Assembly (NCBI RefSeq): GCF_965263005.1
Contig: NZ_OZ253579.1
Location: forward strand, 2,790,001 to 2,854,000
Direction: 5' to 3'
Length of the DNA stretch: 64,000 bases
DNA from: Rariloculus sp965263005
GTDB lineage: Bacteria; Pseudomonadota; Gammaproteobacteria; Steroidobacterales; Rariloculaceae
Under the pieces are notes generated by a model that was not told the origin of the DNA, searched no databases, and saw only the letters and a program-made list of their open reading frames with translations. Every line of letters begins with the position of its first letter. Positions within the stretch are counted from its first letter, which is position 1. Made by a program: the position numbers and the translations under genes. Positions 1-9,000 of the stretch are shown here, piece after piece.

Positions 1-475
1 GGCTTCGAGATCGTTCGAGATCCATCCGGAGCTGAGACTTTCGGCCGGTGACGGATGGCTCGCGATCAACAAACCGCTCTAGCAACAGAGTGAGCTTCTC
101 GGGGCTCTTCGTGAGTTCAGAAATTTCATGCTGACCGAAGACTTCCACGCCCGGCATCGCATCGCCAGGAGAAAGCGTCAGGACCTCACCTGTTTCGTCC
201 TTGACGACAGGTGGATTCGGCACTGATCGTTCAATCGTGTAGCAACGCTCCGACGGCTTGTGCGACCGTACAAGCAACGACACCTTCGTGCCGCCTTGAA
301 GTACGTACCGAATCACGCCGTCATGGGCCTTGCGCGCTTCTTCTCCGAGGGGGACGAGCCCGAGTGCGTAGCGTATGCTTTCGATCATCGTCGATTTGCC
401 CGTGCCACGTCCGCCGACGAGGACGTTGAGGACAGGATATGTCGGGGCGAACGAAGCGGGAGTTCCTTCTTCCAT
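1..475 (-). CDS. TrlF-like AAA/SMC-type ATPase, N-terminal part (runs off left edge)
   Basis: The minus-strand frame starts at an ATG at 475 and stays open to the window edge (about 158 residues seen). Near residue 20 it has a Walker A motif GGRGTGKST followed by MIESIRYALG, and further on VEVFGQHEISEL. This layout is typical of the ATPase half of TrlF-like and SMC/RecN-like ATPases, which hydrolyse ATP and usually act on nucleic acid. TrlF-type proteins normally carry a PHP domain ahead of the ATPase, but here a TAG at about 530 closes the frame. So this is either a stand-alone ATPase or a gene that lost its front half. No good ribosome binding site precedes the ATG. The family call rests on the P-loop and the residues after it; the C-terminus is outside the window. 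Confidence 0.7.
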   Translation of the reverse strand, partial: MEEGTPASFAPTYPVLNVLVGGRGTGKSTMIESIRYALGLVPLGEEARKAHDGVIRYVLQGGTKVSLLVRSHKPSERCYTIERSVPNPPVVKDETGEVLTLSPGDAMPGVEVFGQHEISELTKSPEKLTLLLERFVDREPSVTGRKSQLRMDLERSRS

Positions 476-547
476 TGGATACGGATGATCGAATCTCCGG
501 TCAACATTGAAGGGTCCTTTTCGGGTGCCTGGTCGATGCTAGATGCT

Positions 548-577
548 TTGACGAGATAGCCATAAAAGTGGGAATAT
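548..577 (+). promoter_or_regulatory. weak sigma70-like promoter before the vapBC-type pair
   Basis: TTGACG at 548-553 is followed after 18 bases by GAATAT at 572-577, only a few bases before the ATG at 584. The -10 match is poor and the leader would be very short. Confidence 0.25.
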
Positions 578-583
578 GGTGCT

Positions 584-850
584 ATGAAAACGACCATTGA
601 ACTTCCGGACCCAAGCTTCCGGCAGGCCAAGATCCTTGCCGCCAGCCGTGGCATGACTTTGAAGCGGTTCTTCACTGAAGCGCTTGAGGAAAAACTACGC
701 CGTTGTGCAAGCGCGTCCCAGGGTGGCGAAAAAGAGGCGCCATGGATGGCCGGATTTGGCGTGCTGGCCGATCTATCGAACGAACATCGCCGTGTCCTCG
801 GTGCGATCGACGAGGAATTTGAGACGCTTGCGCCTGAAGACATTGCATGA
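584..850 (+). CDS. VapB-type antitoxin (ribbon-helix-helix-like)
   Basis: Small 88-residue protein beginning MKTTIELPDPSFRQAK and continuing with GMTLKRFFTEALEEKL. This is the short strand plus two helices of ribbon-helix-helix antitoxins that pair with PIN toxins. Its role would be to bind the operator and neutralise the toxin with its C-terminal tail. Its stop overlaps the toxin start (ATGA at 847-850), so the two are translationally coupled, which strongly supports a toxin-antitoxin pair. The start at 584 is the only ATG before the conserved beginning; the upstream GGGAA is a weak ribosome site. Confidence 0.85.
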   Translation: MKTTIELPDPSFRQAKILAASRGMTLKRFFTEALEEKLRRCASASQGGEKEAPWMAGFGVLADLSNEHRRVLGAIDEEFETLAPEDIA

Positions 851-1236
851 TTCTCGACACCAATGCCTTATCCGCTTGGGCCGAGGGGCGGACGGTGATC
901 GAGGCATTTCTCCGGTCCGCTAGTCGGCTCGTCATTCCCAGCATTGTTCTCGGCGAGTATTATTTCGGCATTCGCCAATCACGTCATCGTGGCCGCTACG
1001 AGGATTGGCTACGCCAATACCTGCCGCTGGCCGAAGTGGCGATCGTCAACCAAGGGTCCGCCAATGTCTACGCCGACATCCGTTTGGAACTGAAACGCTC
1101 AGGCAATGCAATCCCACCCAACGATGCCTGGATCGCGGCACTTGCCCGTCAGCACGCTCTTCCGGTATTGAGCAACGATGTACATTTCGACGTAGTCGAG
1201 GGGGTCGATCGTATCGGATTCGGGCGGGCGGACTGA
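847..1236 (+). CDS. vapC: VapC-type PIN-domain ribonuclease toxin
   Basis: A 129-residue PIN-domain protein, the normal length for VapC toxins, which cleave RNA using Mg2+/Mn2+ held by acidic residues. Visible acidic positions are the N-terminal Asp in MILDTNALSAW, Glu in VLGEYYFGIRQS, Asp in IPPNDAWIAALA and Asp in LSNDVHFD. It overlaps the antitoxin gene by 4 bases, so the pair is one operon. All catalytic acids appear present and the gene looks intact. PIN toxins target tRNA or rRNA in known cases; the target here cannot be read from sequence. Confidence 0.88.
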   Translation: MILDTNALSAWAEGRTVIEAFLRSASRLVIPSIVLGEYYFGIRQSRHRGRYEDWLRQYLPLAEVAIVNQGSANVYADIRLELKRSGNAIPPNDAWIAALARQHALPVLSNDVHFDVVEGVDRIGFGRAD

Positions 1237-1334
1237 TGTGGCAAGCAGCATGAGTATTGGTAGGAACACGCCAATCGAGCGCGGACAGAGGGATGGCGTC
1301 GGCGAGGGTGGCGGGGCTGGTCGGAAATATACCG

Positions 1335-1499
1335 GTACGTCCGCAGCCCATCGTTGGGATCCCATCGCGCCGGATCATCTTCCAGGTCCTTGAAGTAGTT
1401 CAGTCGCCTCGCGAGCATCGCACCGCTGAGGAATTTCTCGGCGCGGTCCTGATTCCCCGGGAACTTCACCGTGAAGGATGCGCTGTAGCAGGGCCTCAT
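1335..1499 (-). pseudogene. N-terminal fragment of an unrecognised cytoplasmic protein
   Basis: On the minus strand an ATG at 1499 opens a readable protein-like segment containing DRAEKFLSGAMLARRLNYF, KDLEDD and WDPNDG. After about 55 residues it degenerates into arginine- and histidine-rich noise. The segment resembles the start of small hypothetical proteins with an 'F-x-x-G-x-[ML]-x-x-x-x-L-x-x-F-x-x-x-E-D' pattern, but I cannot name the family. It fills most of the gap between the two toxin-antitoxin pairs (1237-1565). Confidence 0.35.
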
Positions 1500-1565
1500 T
1501 GGCGTGCTGCTCATCAGGCGTGCGCTCCCATTGCAGAAGTAAACCCGAACGCCGGACTCGGCGCG

Positions 1566-1904
1566 TCAGACAGTCTCGGCGGCGGCGATGCGCAGCTTGC
1601 CGCCGGCGGCCGAGCGCGGCTGCCGGATGACGATATCGATATCGCGGCCGAGCGCGGTGAGCGGGCGGAACAGGCGCTCCAGGGAATATTCGCGGAAGCC
1701 GCCCCTCAGGAGCCGCGACACGTCGGGCTGGGACTGGCCGAGCAGGCGCCCGGCCTCGGTCTGGGTGATGCGGCGCCGGCGCACGATGGCGTCGATGCGG
1801 CTGACCAGTTCCGCCTTGAGCAGGTGGGCGTCGGCGTCGGGGTGGCCGAGGTCGGCGAAGACGTTGCCGCTGCCGCGTTCGACGGTCGAGTCGGATGTGG
1901 TCAT
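1566..1904 (-). CDS. HigA/XRE-type antitoxin with helix-turn-helix
   Basis: 112-residue protein starting MTTSDSTVERGSGNVFADLG. The middle region ITQTEAGRLLGQSQPDVSRL is a clear helix-turn-helix. The end, ALGRDIDIVIRQP, is typical of XRE/HTH_37 antitoxins paired with Gp49-like toxins. The ATG at 1904 is chosen over 1922 because GGAGGG lies seven bases upstream; that Shine-Dalgarno sequence overlaps the toxin's last glycine codons and TAG stop. The gene follows the toxin gene, the toxin-first order of higBA modules. It should repress the pair and neutralise the toxin. Confidence 0.85.
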   Translation of the reverse strand: MTTSDSTVERGSGNVFADLGHPDADAHLLKAELVSRIDAIVRRRRITQTEAGRLLGQSQPDVSRLLRGGFREYSLERLFRPLTALGRDIDIVIRQPRSAAGGKLRIAAAETV

Positions 1905-1908
1905 GGTT

Positions 1909-2202
1909 CTACCCTCCGCCATGCGTGTTCCGGTAATGCTGCTCGGCCACCCTCAGCCGGCGCCGGACCAGGTCGAGCTCCTGCTTCGGCGTGGCGATAC
2001 CCCGCCTGGTCTTCTTCTGGAAGGCGTGCCGGACATAGACCGCCGTCTCGAACCGGACCGCGTACACCGCCCTGAAGGTGTCGCCGTCGTGACGCGCCAC
2101 CACCTCCAGGACGCCGGAGCCGAAGCCCTTGAGCGGTTTGGCGTCGCGGTGCCGGAGACCGGCCTGGGCCTGGTAGATCGCAAAGCCCATGCGGTCCTGC
2201 AC
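1909..2202 (-). CDS. HigB/Gp49-like toxin (RelE superfamily)
   Basis: 97 residues from a GTG at 2202. The body GFAIYQAQAG, AKPLKGFGSGVLEVV, YAVRFETAVYVRHAFQKK and GIATPKQELDL matches the phage-derived Gp49-like/HigB family, mRNA interferases that act on the ribosome. The in-frame DNA upstream still reads RGFADLKRFPDPVQDRMG, matching the family's usual N-terminal helix, but has no ATG or strong ribosome site before a TAG at about 2272. The first 20 or so residues have therefore either decayed or start at a rare codon. It is directly upstream of its antitoxin gene. Confidence 0.8.
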   Translation of the reverse strand: MQDRMGFAIYQAQAGLRHRDAKPLKGFGSGVLEVVARHDGDTFRAVYAVRFETAVYVRHAFQKKTRRGIATPKQELDLVRRRLRVAEQHYRNTHGGG

Positions 2203-2355
2203 GGGATCGGGGAACCGCTTGAGATCCGCAAACCCGCGGGCTGGGGGCAGGTCATCTTGCCCGAGACCGGTTTCCTATTCCGAGAAAAGTGTCCTGAAGG
2301 AGGCCGGGAACATCGCGGACACGCGGTCGATCCACGGAGCCGACGGAGGCTCGGG

Positions 2356-2529
2356 CTACGGATCGTCGCCGCGCACATCGGAGTCTTCACGAATCCGCGC
2401 GATGGACTCCCGAGCGGCGATCTCACCCGCCAGGACACGGTGCACGCAACGGCGGACCGCGAACGACCGTTCGTTCTGAAGATACAACCCCGCCGGTACG
2501 CGAACCTCGGGCCGAGTCCAGTTCGACAT
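2356..2529 (-). CDS. small unrecognised ORF, possibly interrupted by a TAG
   Basis: 57 codons from an ATG at 2529, containing RPEVRVPAGLYLQNERSF and EIAARESIARIREDSD, with charged and hydrophobic residues spaced like a helical protein. After the TAG at 2356-2358 the same frame continues as protein-like sequence (APWIDRVSAMFPASFRTLF) to a second TAG near 2272. That suggests either a longer gene with a nonsense mutation or chance. I recognise no family. Confidence 0.3.
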   Translation of the reverse strand: MSNWTRPEVRVPAGLYLQNERSFAVRRCVHRVLAGEIAARESIARIREDSDVRGDDP

Positions 2530-3075
2530 GGCGCCGACTATCGAGATCGGGGAAGCGTTGTCAATGTTCGAATCCGGCGGAAACGGCGGAATTCGTTCAA
2601 GCACCGAGCGTTGCGGGGCGCAGCGCCATCGTGGGATGTCCGCCCGAATTGCGGTGGGCCGTCGGGGCCGGTGGATGGCTATCGGCCAGCGAGGCGGTAT
2701 CGGGGCGTGGCGGGGCACCTCCATGGCGGCATTCATCGTGCGGCGCGGTCTTCGTGCCGGTCACCGGGAACGGCGGCAAAGCCTCCCAGGGACACCCGGG
2801 CGCGATCCCGGACAGGCCGGGGCTCGGCCTCTGGATGATGTTTTCGGCGGGGATCGGCACAGGCGGGCCGATTATAAAGACATAATATCATTGTTTCATC
2901 GGCATAAAATATTATTGTTTTCAAGTTATTGATTTACGTGGTATTGACACTGCATGATAGACTTCCTGCCAGCAGTGGCGCGTTGAGCGCGCCGGTTGCA
3001 TTGACACGGGGCCCCGGGAGGCTTGGCGATGAGCTTGATTTGTGCGCGGTTGTCGAACGATGTCGACGTTGTAGA
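2530..3075. other. intergenic region upstream of the giant autotransporter
   Basis: No convincing gene was found here. Bases 2871-2950 are strikingly AT-rich against the GC-rich surroundings, with several ATAAT/ATTATT stretches. This is the kind of sequence that carries promoters or binds nucleoid proteins. Confidence 0.4.
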
Positions 3076-3084
3076 TGTTATAAT
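3076..3084 (+). promoter_or_regulatory. extended -10 promoter element (TGTTATAAT)
   Basis: A perfect TATAAT at 3079-3084 preceded by TG one base earlier makes an extended -10 box that can work without a good -35. Transcription would begin near 3091, only about seven bases before the ATG at 3098. This favours 3098 over an ATG at 3023 as the autotransporter start. Confidence 0.45.
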
Positions 3085-3097
3085 AGCGCCGAGCGCC

Positions 3098-6000
3098 ATG
3101 ACTGCGCCTCGGGCACCGGAGCACCTCCGCCGGCCCTCGCCGCCTGACCGCCTGCTGTCCCCTCGGGGCGGCCATCCCTCTTCTCAGACCGCATCCGCCG
3201 CCGGCCGGCCGGCGGGGTTCGTGCGCCTGCCTCTGGCGCGGCGCGCGCTCGCCGGCTCCGCCCGGTCGCTCGCCGCGGCGCTGCTCGCGCTCTGCGGCGC
3301 CCTCGTCCTCCCCGCGACGGCCGAGGCGCAGACCGCCATCACCCTGGTCAGCACCGTCAATCAGAGTCCAACCACAGAATTGGACGGCGGAAGTGTGTCT
3401 CATGAGCGTCAAGTTGGACAAGAATTCACGACCGGTATGAACGAGGACGGGTTCATCCTGACCAGCGTCGACATCGTCTCTGCCAGCAGCACCGAATTCA
3501 CGGCGAAGGTGTGCGACGAGACCTCGAATACGGCGACCTGCACAGATCTCACGATTTCTGGCAACTTTGGGATCGGAACGCTGTCCTTCACCGCCCCGGC
3601 GGATACCCCGCTCACGGGAAGCACGACCTATACGGTGGTGCTGACTACTGAAAACAAAGACTCGGCTGGCTTTTACACGACGGGTTGGGGTGCCACGGAC
3701 GCGACTGGCGAGGATATGGGGGCCGCAGCCGGGTGGAGTATTGAAAACTACTATCACGGGCATGGGCGCACCCAAGACCCTCCGTTGACATCAGCGTGGG
3801 ACCGTGATGTGCTCTCGCCGACGCTCCGCATCGCCATCAATGGCTACGCGGTGGGCGGCACGACGACCGGCATCTGCGACCGCACGCAGCAGGTGCAGGA
3901 TGCGATCCTGGCCGCGCTCGCGGACGTGGATGACTGCGCGGCGGTGACCGACGCCGACCTGGCGAGCCTCACAAGCCTGGACATGACCTCCCAGAACATC
4001 GCCTCGCTGAAGTCGGGCGACTTCGCGGGGCTGACGAGCTTGACAGTTCTTGGTCTTGGCGGGAACAGCTTCACCATGCTTCCCGCGGACGTGTTCTCCG
4101 GCCTGACCGCGCTGACAGATCTTCTTCTGGGCACCAACGCTCTGAAGTCGCTCCCCGGGACCGTGTTCTCCAGCCTGACGGCGCTGACAACTCTCCGTCT
4201 GAACAACAACGCTCTGGAGTCGCTCCCCGCGGACGTGTTCTCCGGCCTGACCTCGCTGACAACCCTCAATCTGAACGACAACGCTCTGGATTCGCTCCCC
4301 GGGACCGTGTTCTCCGGCCTGACGGCGCTGACATTTCTCGATCTGGGCACCAACGCTCTGGATTCGCTCCCCGGGACCGTGTTCTCCAGCCTGACGGCGC
4401 TGACAACTCTCCGTCTGGGCACCAACGCTCTGGATTCGCTCCCCGACGGGGTGTTCTCCGGCCTGACGGCGCTGACATCTCTCCGTCTGAACGACAACAA
4501 CCTGAATGTGCTCCCCGACGGGGTGTTATCCGGCCTGACGGCGCTGGAAACCCTCTCTCTGAGCGGCAACCCTACCGATCCGCTGCCGTTCACCGTGACG
4601 GTGGAGAAGGTGGGGACCAACCAGGTGCGGGCGAAGGTGCTCGCGGGGGCGCCGTTCGCGGTCGACATTCCGGTGACGCCGGTGAACGGGACGCTCGCGG
4701 GCAGCGTGACGGCGCTCAGTGTGATACTGGGCTCGGTGGACGGCACGGCGGTCACCGTGACCCGCACGGCCGGGACGACGGCGGCGGTGACCGTGGACGT
4801 CGACCTGTCGACCCCGCCGACGCTGCCCCGGGGTCACACGGGCTACGAGTTCGTCAAGGCGACCGTGAACCTGCCGGCGACCATCCTGCCGGACGCGACC
4901 AACGCCGCGCCGGCGTTCACCTCTTCAGCGACCTTCAACCCGGCGGAGAACCAGACGGCGGTGGGCACGGTGGAGGCGGAGGACAGCGACACGGCCGACG
5001 CCGTGACCGGCTACACGCTCAACGGCGGCGCGGACCAGGCGCTGTTCTCCATCACCTCCGGCGTGCTGACGTTCCAGGCGGCGCCCAACTACGAGGACCC
5101 GCAGGACGCGAACACCGACAACGCCTACGTGGTGGTGGTGCGGGCGACGAGCGGTACGGGCGCGCGGGTGAAAACGGCGGACCAGACGATCACGGTAACG
5201 GTGATGGACGCGGACGAGCAGCCGGACAAACCGGCCAAGCCGACGCTGGCGGCGGTCTCGGGCTCGTCCACAAGCCTGGCCGCGAGCTGGACCGCGCCGG
5301 GGCTGAACGGCGGTCCGGAGCTCACCGGCTACGAAGTGCGGTACCGCAGCCGGGCGAGCGCGACCGACGCCTGGAGTGATTCTGTCGACTGGCCGCACAC
5401 GGGCACGACGACCACGACGACGATCACCGGGCTGACGGCGACCACGGAGTACCAGGTAGACGTGAGTGCGCTCAACGGCGAGACGCCGAGCGCCTTTTCG
5501 GACTACTCCGACGCGGTGCGCACGAATTCCGCCGCGACCAACAACGCCCCGGTCTTCTCCGGGACGCCAACGCGCACGGTGCCCGAGAACAGCGCCGCGG
5601 GCACGAACGTCGGGGCGGTCATTCCCGAAGCCATGGACGCGGACAACGACGCCCTCACCTACTCCATGGAGGGGACGGACGCGACCTCGTTCGCCTTCAA
5701 CGCCTCGACCCGGCAGATCACGACGATCGCGGGCGTGGATTACAACTACGAGGAGAAGTCGTCCTACACGGTGACGGTGAAGGCGTCGGACGGCACGGCG
5801 AGCGCCACCGTCGACGTGACGATCAACGTCACGGACGCGGACGAGCAGCCGGACAAACCGGCCAAGCCGACGCTGGCGGCGGTCTCGGGCTCGACGACGA
5901 GTCTGGACGTGAGCTGGACCGAGCCGGGGCTCAACGGCGGCCCCGACATCGCCGGCTACCGCGTGGAGTACCGCGAGGGCACGAGCGGCGGCTGGGTCAA

Positions 6001-9000
6001 CGTCACGCACAACGGCGCCGGCGTGACCAGGACCATCACCGGGCTGACGGCGAGCACGGAGTATCAAGTGCAGGTGCAGGCGCTCAACGGCGAGACGCCG
6101 AGCGCCTGGTCGGACGCCTCCGATGCTGTCAGCACCAATGCGGCGCCGACCACGCCCCCAGCCTGCACGCTGAACCCCAGCGACCTCTGGTGCGGGGTCG
6201 TCACGGTGGAGGCGCTCGATGTTGCAGGTGTTGGCGTTGTTGCATACGGATTCTCGGTTTCCGTCGATACAGGTGCCCTGTCCGACACCGAGTTCAGTGT
6301 CGGAACGAACGATTACACGATTGATGGTGCTTGGGTTGCAACGAACGACGGCGACTTGGCTATCAGTCTGACCAGCGCCCTCACCGCAACCGATAAGGCA
6401 AAGTTGGTGCTGGATATCGACGGCAGCAGCGACACGTTCGCGTTCAACGATGCGGGCGGTCCGAGTTCTACCTACGAATGGGACAGCGCCGCCCTGGACT
6501 GGTCGTCGACGAGCTCGGTCACGCTGCGGCTGCAGGATGGGACCGCGCCGACCCCGTCGACGGACGCGACGCTGAGCGGGCTGACGGTGACCGGCGACGG
6601 GTCGGACCTGGTGACCTTCGTGTCGGGCACCACCGACTACACCGCGATGGTGGCGGGCGCCGTCGCCGAGGTGACGGTGACGCCGACGACGAACGATACC
6701 GGCGCGACGATCGAATATCTGGACGGGGACGACGCGACGCTCACCGACACCGATACGGCGAAGGACGAATTTCAGGTGGCGCTGGCGGAGGGCGACAACG
6801 TCGTCAAGGTGAAGGTGACGGCCGAGGACGGTAACACCACCGAGACCTACATGGTGACGGTGACCCGGGCGGCGTCGGACACCACCGCGCCAACGCTCAC
6901 AAGTGCGAGCGTTGTCACTTCTGGAGAGTACCTAAACCTTACCTTCAGCGAGCGTTTGGCCGTGGTGGACACGGCGGCACTGACGATGACACTTCGAGAC
7001 GCCTTCTCGCTCACCGTCGACGGCGTGGGGCAAGACATCAGCTACATAGGGCAGGTAACAGCTGGTGATGCCAACCGTTTGTTAGTCTACGCATCGTCAA
7101 CGATCGCCAGCGGCCAGACCGTCGTCGTGAGCTACGACCAGTCCGCCGCCGACACCCATGCCATCGCCGACCCCGCCGGCAACGAGGTCGCCGATTTCAC
7201 CACCGGTTCCGGTGGCGTGCCCGCCATAACGAACAATGCCACCACGATGCCCCCCTCGATGGACGCGACGCTGAGCGATCTGGTCGTCACCGCCGGCAGT
7301 GCGGACCTGACGCTGACGCCGACCTTCGCACCGAGCACCACCACCTACACGGCGATGGTGGCGAGCACCGTCACCGAGGTGACGGTGACGCCGACGCTGA
7401 ACGATACCGGCGCGACGACCGAATATCTGGACAAGGACGACGCGACGCTCACCGACGCCAACACCACGGATACCGGCCATCAGGTGGCGGTGGTGGAGGG
7501 CGACAACGTCATCAAGGTGAAGGTGACGGCCCAGAACACCGCCGCCACCCGGACCTACATGGTGACGGTGAACCGCCGGGCGGCAGACACGCCCCCCACG
7601 ACCTGCACGCTGAACACCGGCGACCTCTGGTGCGGCGTGGTGACGGTGGGGACGTACTCTAACGGAGTGGGCTTCACGGACAGCGATGGCGCCCTGACCG
7701 ACAACACCGGGGACCAGACGATCACCATCGGGTCGGCCAGCTACACGGTTTCTTCTGTGGTCATCTTGGCGAGCCCGGCGGGGGCGTTGGTGATGGGACT
7801 CGACACGCAGTTTCCGGCTAGTGACGAGGAAACCCTGGAGTTTCATATCGGCAGCAGCACGTTCGAGGTAAGCGAGGCCACCTTCACCGACGGGATCGGC
7901 TACTCCTGGCTCAATTCCGGTCTGAGCTGGTCCGTCGGCGACACGGTCGATGTGCGTCTGCGGCGGGCCACCGACGACGACGCGCCGACCATCAGCGTCC
8001 AGGACCAGACCGTGAACGAGGGCGACCTGGACCCCGACAATCTGCTGGAGGACGAGGGCTTCCCGTTCCAGGTGACGCTGTCGGCGGCAAGCGGGCAGCC
8101 GGTGCGGTACAAGGTCCGGCGGGTGGAACTGGCCAGCGACACGGCGACGGGTGATGACCTGAAGCATGAAATCCTGTATCTGGAACAAGGAGAAATAGCA
8201 GCCGGCGAAACCAGCGTCTATCTGAGGGCGGATATCATCCTCGACGACACCCTCGACGAGCCCGACGAGACCTTCACGTTGGAGATCTACGACTTCGAGA
8301 ACGCGACGGCGGGCGACCAGACGCGCGCGACCATCACCATCGAGGACGACGACGATCCGCCGTCGGTGAGCGTGGCCGACGCCGAGGCGACCGAGGGCGA
8401 TCCGGCGGAGTTCGCGGTGACGCTGTCGGCGGCGAGCGGCCAGACGGTGACGGTGGGCGTGGCGACCTCGATCGAGAGTTCCGACACGGCGCTGGCGGGC
8501 GACTTTACGGCGGTGCCGACAACGACGCTGACCTTCATGCCGGGCGACACGGCGGAGACCGTCATGGTGCAGACGACGGCAGACACCCTCGACGAGCCCG
8601 ACGAGACCTTCACGCTGACCCTGTCGAGTCCGTCGAACGTGACCCTGGGAGACGCGACGGCGAAGGGCACCATCACCAACAACGACAACACGGCCCTCGC
8701 GTCGGTCACCATCGCGGCGGACCAGCCGGCGTTCACCGCGAAGCTCGACGACGTGACCTTCACGCTGACCCGCACGGGGGATCTGGCCGCGGCGCTAGAC
8801 GTCGCGGTCGCGCTGACGCAGGACCGGCCCCTGCTCAATAACGAGCATCTCGCCCAGACCGTGACGTTCCAGGCGGGCGAAGCCACCGCAACGCTGATAA
8901 TCCGATCTTATAAGTTCGCGGGTCACACGGTGACCGAGGAGAGCACCCTGACGGCCACGGTGCAGGCCGGGTCGGGCTACGAGCCGGGCTCGCCGAATAC

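Noticed and set aside
385..843. 152-codon minus-strand ORF over the VapB-type antitoxin
   Set aside because: Overlaps both the antitoxin and the ATPase in a different frame and shows no motif; the other frames carry recognisable families.
1257..2838. Long plus-strand open frames across the HigBA-type pair
   Set aside because: Low-complexity Arg/Gly/Ala/Pro shadows opposite clear minus-strand toxin and antitoxin genes.
4031..4590. CRISPR-like regular repeats
   Set aside because: The 72-bp units are contiguous, in frame, encode LRRs and have no spacers.
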